Assembly (NCBI RefSeq): GCF_933775445.1
Contig: NC_065878.1
Location: 14,209,395 to 14,273,394, forward strand
Source of the DNA: Argentina anserina
Taxonomy: Eukaryota; Streptophyta; Magnoliopsida; Rosales; Rosaceae
Direction of reading: 5' to 3'
DNA: 64,000 bases
Numbering within the stretch: position 1 is the stretch's first letter; every line of letters starts with the position of its first letter. The notes beneath the pieces were generated by a model. It made no database searches. It was given only the letters and a program-made list of their open reading frames with translations, and had not been told where the DNA came from. The translations under genes and the position numbers were made by a program. Shown piece by piece: positions 45,235-56,361 of this stretch.

Positions 45235-46413
45235 AACGGGATAAGGAAAGACGTGGAAGAATTTGTATCAAAGTTCCTTACGTGTCAGCAAGTGAAGGCA
45301 TAACATTAACGACCTGCTAGCATGTTGAAGCCATTGACTATTCCTCTTTGGAAGTGGGAGCAAATATCTATGGCTTTTGTGACTGGACTGCCTAAGTCCA
45401 AGAAAGGTCACGATGCTATATGGGTGATTGTCGATCGATTGATGAAGTCGGCACATTTTCTTCGAGTATCAATGAAGTACTCGGTGGATGTGCTAGGGAA
45501 ATTATATGTGGATGAGATAGTGAGACTTCATGGAGCACATGTTTCTATTGTTTTTGACCAAGATGCACGATTCACTTCGATGTTCTGGAGTGGTTTACAA
45601 AGGGCTATGGGTACTACCTTAGATATGAGTACCACATTTCATCCTCAAACTGATGGACATACAGAAAGGGTGAATCAGGTGATGGAGGATATGTTAAGAG
45701 CTTGTATGCTTGATTTTAAAGGAAGTTGGGAGGATCACTTAAGATTGATTGAGTTAGCCTACAACAATAGTTACCATTCCAGCATTGGCATGGCACCTTA
45801 TGAGGCTCTTTATGGTAGACTATGTAGATCACCTATATGTTGGGCCAAAGTTGGTGATGAAGCACTAATGGGCCCGGAGGTGGTTCAAGAAACCTCGGAG
45901 AATATCTCAATCATTCGAGATAGGATCCGAACGGCACAGAGTAGACAGAAGAGCTATGCAGACTTAAAGATGAGACATGTCGAGTTCGAGGTCGGTGACC
46001 ACGTGTTCCTAAAAGTCTCACCTATGAGGGATGTAGTGAGATTTGGCAAGAAAGGAAACTTAGCTCCGAGGTATGGTCAGCCCTTTGAGATTCTTGAGAA
46101 GGTAGGAGAATTGGCCTATCGACTAGCTTTAACTACTAGCATGTCTGACGTTCACAACGTCTTCCACATTTCCATGTTGAAGAAGTATGTACGAGATGAG
46201 TCGCATGTGATTGATCACAACTTCATAGAGGTGAGGGAGAATGACACCTTTGTTATTGAGCTAGTCCGTATTTTGGACCGAACCACAAAGAAGCTTCGTA
46301 GGAAAGAGGTAGAGTTAGTTAAAGTATTGTGGAGTCACCGTGATGAGGGCGATGCCTCTTGGGAGTTAGAGTCGGATATGAAGACAAGATATCCGCAGTT
46401 GTTTGTTGAGTAG
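45235..46413 (+). pseudogene. integrase with chromodomain-like C-terminus
   Basis: A stop (TGA 45232-45234) separates the zinc finger, whose first Cys is Phe (FVSKFLTCQQVKA), from the core starting at 45322. Core residues: Asp in IWVIVDRLMKSAHF, Asp in FDQDARFTSMFW, Glu in DGHTERVNQVMEDM, so the DDE triad is intact. The C-terminal part reads LAPRYGQPFEILEKVGELAY, VFHISMLKKYV, then the chromodomain-like LRRKEVELVKVLW and DASWELESDMKTRYPQLF typical of Tekay/Del. Stop at 46411-46413, only ten bases before the 3' LTR. Confidence 0.9.
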
Positions 46414-46423
46414 AGCACTAGAA

Positions 46424-48866
46424 TGTAATACCCTGATTTTCGGGTTTGTGATGTAAAAATTATTGTAAGTCATTTAATTTGCGAATTGAATAAATAACAT
46501 TTTGTTTTCGTTTTCTCGTCGATGCAAAACGAAACAAAAACCGACTTCAGAATTTAAAATTTAAAAATGTTATGTTTCCGCGACACGGGAGTCGACTTTT
46601 ACTCTGTCGCTCATCTCCGAAAACTTCCTAACCGAAAGTTGTATAGCTCGTCGATACAAGTTCGCGGACACGTCACCACCTTAATCGGACGTCGTATGTG
46701 AAAGTTATTGACGACGGAAGTTGGTTTCTGATTTTGAAAATTGTATAAAATGAGATTTTTTGAAACCCAAGTTTCCAAAAATAGAAAAAAAAATTGCTCT
46801 CTCTCTCTTCCCCGCAGCCCCCTCTCCCTCTCGACCCCAACCCCCTCTCAAGAAAAATCCTTCGCCGTTCTCACGCCTCCGGCCGGCATGGCTCTCACCG
46901 CCGGTCCCAAGTCCGCCGCAAGCTTGACTACTCCAACCCCCGGGCGAGACGCATCCTCCCTCGTCGCCGATTCAAGCTTCATCGCCGGTGAATAGAGCAA
47001 TAGAACCTTGCAAATTGACCTTTGGGCGGAGTGTAGAAAGAAATTAGAGCTCAAATCTAAGGTTTTAACGTCGGAGGTGAGCTTGGGAATTTCGAAAGTT
47101 CCCGGCGTCTTTTCGGCCAATCCCTGGCGATCTGGGTTGCAACGAAGGTATGGTTGTGATCATCTCTGCATGTTCTTCATCTTTCATGTTCAAAGTTTGT
47201 GATTTTGTTGAGTTTTGGTCTGAGTGGTTGGAGTGGCGCGTGTCGCCGTCTGTGGCGGCACGTGGGGAGTTTTGGAAGTGCAGGAAGACGGAATTAGGCC
47301 GTGGAAGGGAGGAGGAGAGGAGAGGGGAGAGTTTTGGGCGGCGGTGGGCAAACCACGCGCGGGTTTTGACGTGGCGCATGAGCCTCACGCACTGCCACTG
47401 TGAGTGGCGTGTGAGCAGTAAATTTTTTGTACAAAGTAATTTATGTACAGTAAATTGTAAAAAATAATTTACGTACAGTAATTGTAAAAAATAATTTACG
47501 TACAGTAAGTGTAAAAGTAATATTCTGAATAGTAAATCGTTGATTAGTATTTACTGGAACAGTAATTACAAGGAAACATTACATTTGTGTACAGTAATAC
47601 GTAAACAGTATGTACATGAACAGTATTTATATGAACAGTAATTACGTAAAAACTGTAAATTGCTGAACAGTAAACAGTTGTACTGATTCGGCATTTGAAG
47701 TTTTACGTAACGTTTCTAACCACTTTATTATACAATTAGGTGATCGACAAAACAAGTGAAGGATTTGCAGTCGGTATTGTGGAATTACGCTCAAGTAAAT
47801 AAGGTGAGTAAATCTCACTATGACAAGTCTACCCTTGGCGGTGATTCATAATTACTATTTATTTAAAAGACCGAACTATGATATGTATATGATATAGTGG
47901 GTTGTGTATGTGTATAAATGGTAAATACAATACATATATATGGGTTGCTATATTATATACTGTCATATTCTTATTTCCAAATGAGTTTATTTATAGCACC
48001 AATATTTATTTTATATGAACATGAGTCGCTTGGTTTTTGTACAATAACATGTGAGGATTGTATTATACGTGGTTTTAACTTTGAGTCATGTTAAAACGTT
48101 TTTTGTTTTCGGACGTGTTGGCAGTATCGAAACCTAGCCTTGGCCGGGTGACAGTTACGATTCAGTTAGAGCTCTAGCTTGTCTGCCGGTATACTGCATG
48201 AGGGCTAACAGATGGGTTACTTGGGTCTCATGAGTACCCATATTTTTGTGATATTGGGTAACACATGGGTTGCCCAGTGTGTGATGGCGTACTACATGAG
48301 AGGTAACAGATGAGTACCTGGGTGTCATGAGTACCCGTATTATAAATGTAATTTGGGTAAACATATGGGTTGCCTAATGTCACATGAGTACTTATATTTT
48401 CATATATTATTGGACATCCAGATATGTCGTCCTGTAACTTATGAGTGCATTTATAATTAAAGGTTTTCAGTATTTTCTCTTGTATGCTACGCGTGTTATA
48501 GTATTGATTTACTCATACGAGCTGCAAATCTTACCGGGTTTGTGTTTACAATCCCGGTGCACTTATTCGATGGTGTAGGGGATAGTTCTGCATGTGTGGA
48601 TTAGCAGAATTGGATGGCTACTTTGAAGATTTCGAGAATTCATTATTTCTATTTTGTGATGAGAATTGAGTGGATTTTACATTTCTATTTGTTATAATGC
48701 TTGAATTATAAACTAGTTTTGTAATAATCAAATCGACTGAGATGTACTATGAACTCAGTTACGATACGATGTGATTATAAGATGATTTCGATTTATTTGA
48801 GATTGTTTTAGAGTTTTTCATGACTTCAATTTCGAGTTTAACACTTGAAATTTTGGGGTTGTGACA
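46424..48866 (+). repeat. 3' LTR of the chromovirus (2443 bp)
   Basis: Starts TGTAATACCC, ends GGGGTTGTGACA, and is followed by the ATGTA duplication. TATA box TGTATAAAAT near 46743 and a GC-rich leader as in the 5' copy, plus the full AACAGTAAT-rich and CATGAGTAC-rich middle. There is no clear polypurine tract before it. Confidence 0.9.
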
Positions 48867-48871
48867 ATGTA

Positions 48872-49246
48872 TGTTATAATGTTGATTTACTCATACGGGC
48901 TGAAAAACTTATCGGGTTTGTGTTTACAATCCTGGTGCACAAATTCAATGGTGTAGGGGATAGTTCTGCATGTGGGGATTAGCAAATTCTGAGGGCTTAC
49001 TCTGAAGATTGCTGAAGATTTCCTTCTTCTGTTTGTGGTGTTGATGGAGTGAATTTTACATTTCCATTTGTTATAATACTTAAGGTATAAACTGGTTATG
49101 TATTATTCAAGTCGACTGAGTCGTACTGTGAACTCAGTTTCGATACACTGTTGTTATAAGATAATTTCAATATATTTGAGATTCTTTTAGAGTTTTCATA
49201 ACTTCGAATTTGAATTTTTATTATTCGAAATTTCGGGATTGTGACA
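48872..49246 (+). repeat. gypsy LTR (family B), right part
   Basis: Continues the LTR interrupted at 40320: TTACTCATACGGGCTGAAAA, ACAATCCTGGTGCAC, to the end GGGATTGTGACA (49246). It matches 62330-62697. Confidence 0.85.
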
Positions 49247-50336
49247 TTGTCAAATTATGTATAATAACATAAAGCTTAATTACTTTGCGTAACTTAAAAA
49301 TAATATAAGAACACATAGAAGTGCATTGATATTATGATGGTGATCGATAAGCTTAACGTAAAAGAGAGGCCGCAATAGATAGTTACAACTTAATTAAAAC
49401 ACAGAAAAAATTGGACCCAAGTATCTCTGTCCGCTAGAAATAGAATCCAAAGAATATACAATTTTCCACAATGCAAATGTACGTGGCCCTGTATTGACTT
49501 GGCGTAGTAGTATCATTGAGTCTTCCATATCAGTTGTTGTCACCAGTTTATCACAGTGCTCTTCATTCTGGAAAATCGATGGGCCTACATCACTCTATAA
49601 TCTTTCTTTCCTATCTAAATCTCTGCTTACTGCCATAGTTTAAGTGGATCCATTATTATTCATGTAAATAGATTCTACCTTGCGGTCCTTTAAAAAAATA
49701 GATTCTACCTTAAAATAAGAGATATGTGATATGAGAAATACTCTGTTGACCTTTAGCACTCTGTTTCTGTTATTAAACTATGAAACTATCAAACGTAAGT
49801 CTTCGAATATCCGAATTGGACCTCAATGAGTTGAGGAAATTAGGAAATTACAATTTTTATTAATTTTATAGACAGTGAGGCTTGAAAATATTATCCAGAT
49901 TCTGTAATGACTAATGACTTCAAAACTCAAGTAAGTCCTCGTGTGGTCTCACCACTTGGATATGGGAGCTTGACTAACAATGTATTCCAACTCCGTTCGC
50001 AATCTTTTGGAAATTGCGATGCATCTGCTGCTATTGCTATAAAAGAAACCAGTGCCCACATATTCATTTGAACGTAAAAGAGACGCAGCAATAGTAATGC
50101 ACAACTTGATAGAAAGAAAGAAAAATTGGACCCAATTATCCCCGTCTGCTACCACTAGAATCCAAAGAAGTTATAATTTCCACAATGCAACTGTATTGAC
50201 TTGACTTGGATGAAACTTGTTACTGCAGTGCACCACTATCACCAGTATGCCATTATGCCAATTCAGTCAGTCTTATCTAACATAATGTCACTTCATGAAA
50301 AACCCAGAAAGAAGAAAAGAATCATGATGAGCTTAC
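49247..50336. other. intergenic repeats, no gene seen
   Basis: Contains two units of a diverged family (about 49260-49500 and 49880-50215) that recur at 50490-50740 and 51190-51500. Shared words include AAATGTACxTGGxCCTGT, ACCAGTGCCCACAT and TCCACAATGCAA. No coding signal. The units may be old segmental copies of gene flanks. Confidence 0.5.
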
Positions 50337-50378
50337 GTTCTTGAATTTCATTGGCTGCCTTGCACTTCTGGAAGTCAG
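50337..50378 (-). pseudogene. unnamed gene, copy 3: exon 2 fragment
   Basis: Minus-strand DFQKCKAANEIQE followed by GTAAGC, identical in splice phase to exon 2 of copy 1. Homology ends at 50378, four codons short of the exon start, and unrelated sequence follows. The flank 50280-50336 matches intron sequence at 8400-8474. Confidence 0.65.
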
Positions 50379-50733
50379 TGCTAAGTCGTTATCGAAATTA
50401 GGAGGTCATTTCCGTATAAATTTTGCTTGTACCACAAAGCTCAGAACACTAAAGTTCCTTCAAATTTCGCAGAATAACTTCAAACTTAATTACTTTGCAT
50501 GCATAAATTACAAAATATCTTAACAACACTGAGAGGTGCGTTGAGATTGTGATGGTGATAGATAAGCTTAACATAAAAGACGGGCAACAATAGATAATTA
50601 CAACTTAATTAAAAAACAGGAAAAATTAGACCCAAGTATCTCTGTCGGCTAGAAATAGAACCCAAAAAATTAATAATTTTCCACAATGCAAATGTACATG
50701 GTCCTGTCTTGACTTGGTAGTATTATTGAATCT

Positions 50734-50758
<25 letters not shown>
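50379..50758. other. no gene seen; repeat unit and TA run
   Basis: 50490-50740 is another copy of the 49.26-kb unit. It ends in an (AT)n microsatellite at about 50736-50758, the left border of the foldback element. Confidence 0.5.
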
Positions 50759-50765
<7 letters not shown>

Positions 50766-50766
50766 A

Positions 50767-51145
50767 TCAAGAGTGAAGCTTCACTCTGAATTTACTCTGT
50801 AAAGTTCTAATTTTGACACACTTTTCGGTTAAATTTTTTCACCATAAGCGATTCAATATTTAGGTATGTTATTCAAGATCATCTCTACAAAGTTTCATCC
50901 AATTTGACAATAGTTTGTGCTTTCAAAATTGAGATTTACACGAACGGTTCACGTTGAACAATTTTAATTCATTCATTGATTTAATCTAATTTCAATACAT
51001 TAACGATGTCCGAATTAGATGAAATTTTGTAGAGATGATCTTGAATAGCATACCTAAATATTGAATCGCTTATGATAAAAAATTTGACCGAAAAGTATGT
51101 CAAAATTGGAACTTCACTCTGTAATTTCACAGTGATTCTTGAAAG
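50767..51145. mobile_element. foldback/MITE with long inverted arms
   Basis: The left arm (about 50767-50905: GTGAAGCTTCACTCTGAATT, CACTTTTCGGTTAAATTTTT, GCGATTCAATATTTAGGTAT, AAGATCATCTCTACAAA) returns inverted at about 51010-51145. The transcript could fold into a long hairpin. No coding frame; a clear target duplication is not seen because of the AT run on the left. Confidence 0.7.
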
Positions 51146-52059
51146 TATATTGACAGTGATTCTTGAAAAATATTAGGATCATTGAGAATATGTAATGACC
51201 CAAAAACTCAAGTAAGATGTCTTCTCTAGTCTCACCACTTGCATTTGGCAGCTTGACTAACAACATGTACGCCAACTCCTTTCGCAATCACTTGGAAATT
51301 GAAATGCATCTGCTACTATTGCTATAATAGAAACCAGTGCCCACATGAAATGATTTTTGAACGTAAAAGAGAGGCAGCAATAGATAGCCACAACTTATTG
51401 ATAGAAAACTACATTAGTCGGACCCAAGTATCTTCATCAACTAGTCTGCTACTACAGCTTGAATCTAAATCCACAATGCAACTGTAATGACTTGACTTGG
51501 TATGATGTGCAATCTTCCATATTAGATTAGTTTATTAAGATATATAGTGCTTGTGTTCAGCAATTGCTCACAGAGAGCCTTGAACTTCTGATATGCTTGG
51601 AGTGATCTCAAATTCTCAATCTCAGAGTTAAAATTCAATATTTTGCAAGGTTAAATTATTCAAAAAAGTTGCGGTAAATAAACAAAAAATGAGATTATGT
51701 TAGGGAAATACCATGTTTTCACTCTGAAGCAGCATATGCTGATTTTCATTCATCACTACGTTTTTTTTTTGCTATCAACATATAAACATATTTTAGATGT
51801 TAATAAAAGATTTTTGATATATCTGTATTTAAACTCCTTTGCTTGATTTGATCCCTAGTACTTCAAATTATTCCACTATTTAATTAAGATGTCCTGGTAA
51901 TACTCTGTTTTGTTTTTAATCACTCTGTTTCGTTCCAAAACTAAATAGCATTACGTGTATAGGAATTTTTTTCTTTGATGAAATCATCGTGCACTATACA
52001 CATACAGTATATTTGGAATTCTGTCAATTTTGCTAGCTCAAGAAGCTGTCTTTTACCTA
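51146..52059. other. intergenic, no gene seen
   Basis: A short direct duplication (ACAGTGATTCTTGAAA, about 51128-51170), then another copy of the 49.9-kb unit (51190-51500), then AT-rich sequence. No coding signal. Confidence 0.5.
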
Positions 52060-53700
52060 GAGGTTATGGGCGTTATTAATTATAAATGTACTCATGAGTC
52101 ACAAGACGACCCATCTGGTTATCCAATAATATCTGAAAATATAAGTGCTCATGAGAAATCGGGCAATTCATCTGTTTACCCAAATACATTTATAATACGG
52201 GTACTCATGAGACCCAGGTACTCATCTATTACCCCTCATGCAGTACGCCGCCACACATTGGGCAACCCATATGTTACCCAATATCCAAAAATATGGGTAC
52301 TCATAAGCCGGTAACCCATCTGTTACCCCTCATGCAGTACACCGGCAGACAGACTAGAGCTCTAACTGCATCATAACCGTCACCCGGCCAAGGCTAGGTT
52401 CCAACATGCCAACACGTCCAAAGACAGGTCGAAGACAGAAAAACACGTCCGAAGATATAAAACAAGTCCGAAGACAAAAAAACGTTTTAACAAAATTCAA
52501 TGTTAAAACCACGTACAATAACAATTCACCCATGTTATTGTACTACACAAGCGACTCTTGCTCAAATAAAATAAATATAGTTGCCACAGTATAATTCATT
52601 TGAAAATAAGAACGTAACAGTACATAATATAGCAATCCATATATATATATATATATATATATATCGTATTTACCATTTATACACACATACACAACCCACT
52701 ATATTATATACATGTCAGAATTCGATCTTTTAAGAAAACGTAAATATGAGTCACCGCCAATGGTAGACTCGTCATAGTGAGATTTACTCACATTCACCAT
52801 AGTCCATAATCACTAAACCTTTTTAAAGTTATTTATTAAAATAGCGTTTCACTTACCCATGAACCGTAAACGATCAAGTTCACGTAATTTAAACTAAAAT
52901 ATATTTTTAAAATAATTTATATAAACTAGTGATGCAACGACTATGGTGACAACTCAAACTAAATTTAATAATTATAATACTACTTCGATCATGATGATCA
53001 TTGTGAGGTTTACTCACCTTATTTCATGCGTGAAACTTCCACAACACTGAAAGTAATTTCCCGACTCGTTTCGTCGATCACCTAATAGCATGATAAAATT
53101 CTTAGAAAATGATACGTAAAATATCAGGTGACGATTTCAGTACAGCTAAATGTTGTTCATAAAACAATGTTCATGTTTAAAACACTGTTTAAATTTACTA
53201 TTTTACTCAACACTGTTCAAATTTACTGTTTTACTAAATACTGTTCGCATTTACTGTTTACAGAACAACTTCCTAGTTCACCACAAAGTCTAATTCAAAG
53301 CTTAAAACCTCCAATTTCGAAATTTCCGAAAAATCTCAAATCAAGAACTCTAGAATTGAAATTTCTTGGTTCGAGTTCTTACCTTTCGATTTAGCTCAAA
53401 ACCTTTACAGGGGTTGTTAATGATGTTGAGACAAGGAGTTTGAGACCGGTGGTGAAACCTACACTCACCGGAAATCGCCGGAAAATTGAAGAATACAACC
53501 GGATCACCGACGGGATTCTGGGTCAACTTCCGGGCTTCGATGCGTGGAAACCGGCGTGCTACTCCATGATCCACCAACACATGGAGGAGCACAAGGAGGA
53601 AATGAAGCTATCTGGGTTGTCCCGGTCACCTAAAACCGCTAGAGTCAGCCAGAAAAGTCGGGTCGGGTCGGAAGTAAATTTTTGCCTCTAAAGGGGCGGG
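52060..53700 (-). repeat. gypsy LTR fragment (family A/B type), reverse orientation
   Basis: Reverse complement of the CATGAGTAC-rich and AGGTGAGTAAATCTCAC-type blocks seen at 47.8-48.4 kb (52080-52800), and of the CACCTGATATTTTACGTAT block (53105-53140). Neither end of the LTR is present. The part 53380-53700 carries a short frame of unknown meaning and may be a different leader. Confidence 0.7.
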
Positions 53701-53864
53701 TGCGAAGAGAGGGGGTGAAAATAATGAGGTTATTACAGATATGTTTTGGATATTAAATTTCAAGTGCACAAGGTAGTTCGTAGCATTCCTTCCGTGTCAT
53801 TTGCTTTCTTGTGAGTTTAAGTGATTTCAGTACATAACTTAAAAAAAAAAAAAGACTTGATGAC

Positions 53865-55744
53865 TGATAGTCACATATTTATGTGACTTTTATTGTGTTA
53901 AATATTCATTTTACTTAGTTATTTTGTAATGTTTTTATATTTTAATTAATTTTATTTGTTTTTAGGTATTTTGAAGTGGAATAAAAAAAAGAGAGAAAAA
54001 AGAGAGGGAAATCCAATTCATAAATCGAATATCTTGACAAGAAGAGAAAAATGTGAAATTTCGGCAATTTTCCCACCACCACCACTTTTGGTGGTGTCAT
54101 GCATTTTTGGGCTAATTTTATCGAAGAGGAAGGAAGGAGCAACACATTGTTCTATCACAACTAAATCTCATCTTTTTAGTTGAGATTTAACTACACCATT
54201 TTTCTTTCTTTCTCACAAAATCATAGCTCCCCATTGTCCAAAAATCCACACCTATATTATGCAAAAATCTGATTTTATTTTGGATGTAATCATCACCTCT
54301 AGGTCCATCATTTCTTTTTTTATCACACACTTTATCCATGATCATTTACGTCCTCCATGGTCATTCACTTCTTTTATGATCACCCACTTTCTTACATGAT
54401 CACCCACTTTCTTCTATAATCACCCACTTCCTCATTTATCACCCACTTATTTCATAACCAACCACCTCACTCACTACACCATTATCTCTCATTTTCTCTA
54501 CTTTTTCCACCATCATTCTCCTTTATAAAAACCTTCATCACCACCATCTCCATACACACTATTTTTCCACAACCAACCAAGAGAGAGAGAGAGAGAGAGA
54601 GAGAGGAGGGAAGAAAAAATAGAGAGAATAAGAGAAGAGAAAGGGAGAAGACGGACAGGGAGAGTCGAAGCGAAGTCACCTTCAATCTCCTCAAGCTACA
54701 ACTCCACATCTCCTCAAGGTGCTAAAATCTCATCAAGCCTCCACAAGAAAAAGGAAGTTCGGTCTCTTCTCTTTTAATTCATCTCTCATGTATTCTTTGG
54801 TGCTTTTATTCAAGATTATGTGTAACTAAATTTCTGGATAGTTAGGAGGCTAATCAAAACTCTAGATATGTCTTCGATTTCAAACTCTAATTGATTTATA
54901 TAATTTTAGATGAGAATTTCTTCACTGATTGTTCATTGATAATTATATTGCATGTCTCATTGGATCGCTACTTTGATGCATGTTTTCGGGTTTTATTATC
55001 TTGAATATATATATGACCATCATATCGTTGCATATTATGTGAGAGATAACAAGTTCTTTGCAGGTACTTGTGTGAAGTGATTCCTTAGTAATCTAAGGCT
55101 ACCGACATTGACATTAGATTCTTTGTTGTTACTCAAACGTTCTTAGAAATTTCATGATTTTAATTATTTTAATCTAGATACCAACATTTCATTGATCAAT
55201 TAATTGAGAATATAGTTAAGTCGATACCGACATTTCACTTAACATGACAAGTAAGATAACTAATACGGTTAATGACCTAACGACATTGTCTTAACTGTGA
55301 GTGCATTCATCTATAATTATTGACATTGTTTGGGGTGATTGAAACATATCTAGTGGTGGAGAGAAGTCTCTAGCTATTGTTTTTCTCATATTTACATCCA
55401 TATTTACTTTTTAATATTCTGTTATCAACAGTATTTATGTCTTATTTATTTTGGTTGACCAATCCAACCAATTCCGAATACCCTCAAAATTTGTGTGGTC
55501 GTCCGCCACTGTGTCTAGTTAGTTTCTATTTAATTTAGTAATTTTTGGTTAAGTCTAGATTAGCTAATTAATTAGGTTTCCGCTCCTAAGTTAAGTTTGT
55601 CAGATTTCTGGTTTACGCGTCTGTTTGTGTTTTTAAGTCTTAGTTTCATCAATCATCTGCGGTAATGACTCATATTTACTATTTACTACATTGATATAAT
55701 TGATTTGATAATAGGGTATCTTTCTAGGTGTTTTTGCGCTATCA
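53865..55744 (+). mobile_element. solo LTR (1880 bp)
   Basis: Ends TGATAG and CTATCA are inverted; flanks ATGAC (53860-53864) and GTGAC (55745-55749) match in four of five bases. A TATA box CTTTATAAAA at 54521-54530 is followed by a GA-rich run (54580-54615), as in LTR promoters. No internal region. Family not assigned. Confidence 0.7.
54521..54530 (+). promoter_or_regulatory. TATA box of the solo LTR
   Basis: CTTTATAAAA about 60 bp before a (GA)n stretch, inside the 1.9-kb LTR; judged by sequence alone. Confidence 0.5.
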
Positions 55745-55749
55745 GTGAC

Positions 55750-56361
55750 TAATTTGTAGAGTAGGAGGAAAAGATATATATAGCTCAGCAACCTTTCTTG
55801 TTTTAGTTTTTTTTTTTTTGACAATTCCTTTCTTGTTTTAATTTGTGTAGTACGTTATCATGTATTACGTACACTACTTGTACTGTACCCTCTGGTATGT
55901 CTTAAATACAAAATAGACATTATAAAACAGGGGAAATTGTATGCCAAACTGTAATTAGTTTGAAGAGTCCTCCAATATAGTTATTACAGTAACAGTAACA
56001 GTAGAAATCACAAAACAAAAAACAAACAAAAAAAAGCAGAAAACTCAACAAACCTCCCAACTCACAAGGAAAGATAGAGAAAATAAATGAAAGTGTACAA
56101 CATCAAAATATAAGTGAAGAATATTATAAGTGAAAGTGCGTACGTTTATGTTTATACATGTGCATTAAAGTGATTGAACCTCTGTACTCTTTAACTGAGA
56201 AGAAGTGTGCATGTTCTAGCTACTTAATTGGCTTACAAGAAGCTGGCCCTGTGTATAAAAGGAAGTCATAAATTACTAGTCAGGTTGGAAAAGACCAAAC
56301 GATGATGAATAGATGTGAATAGATATATGTAGAAAAAGATTGATTACCTGCTCAGGATGTA
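55750..56361. other. 3' flank of the intact RLP gene
   Basis: AT-rich with A-rich tracts near 56010-56035. No gene seen. A minus-strand poly(A) signal could lie here but I cannot pick one. Confidence 0.5.

Larger units (their letters stand above)
40321..48866 (+). mobile_element. complete Tekay/Del-like Ty3/gypsy chromovirus, inactive
   Basis: Two LTRs (40321-41720 and 46424-48866) flank gag, protease, RT, RNase H and integrase with a chromodomain-like end. A perfect 5-bp target duplication ATGTA (40316-40320 and 48867-48871) marks the insertion into a family-B LTR. The 5' LTR lacks about 1 kb found in the 3' LTR. Many stops, a lost protease glycine codon and an altered RT catalytic box show it is dead. 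Confidence 0.93.

Noticed and set aside
50736..50758. AT dinucleotide run
   Set aside because: Simple microsatellite; only useful as the border of the foldback element.
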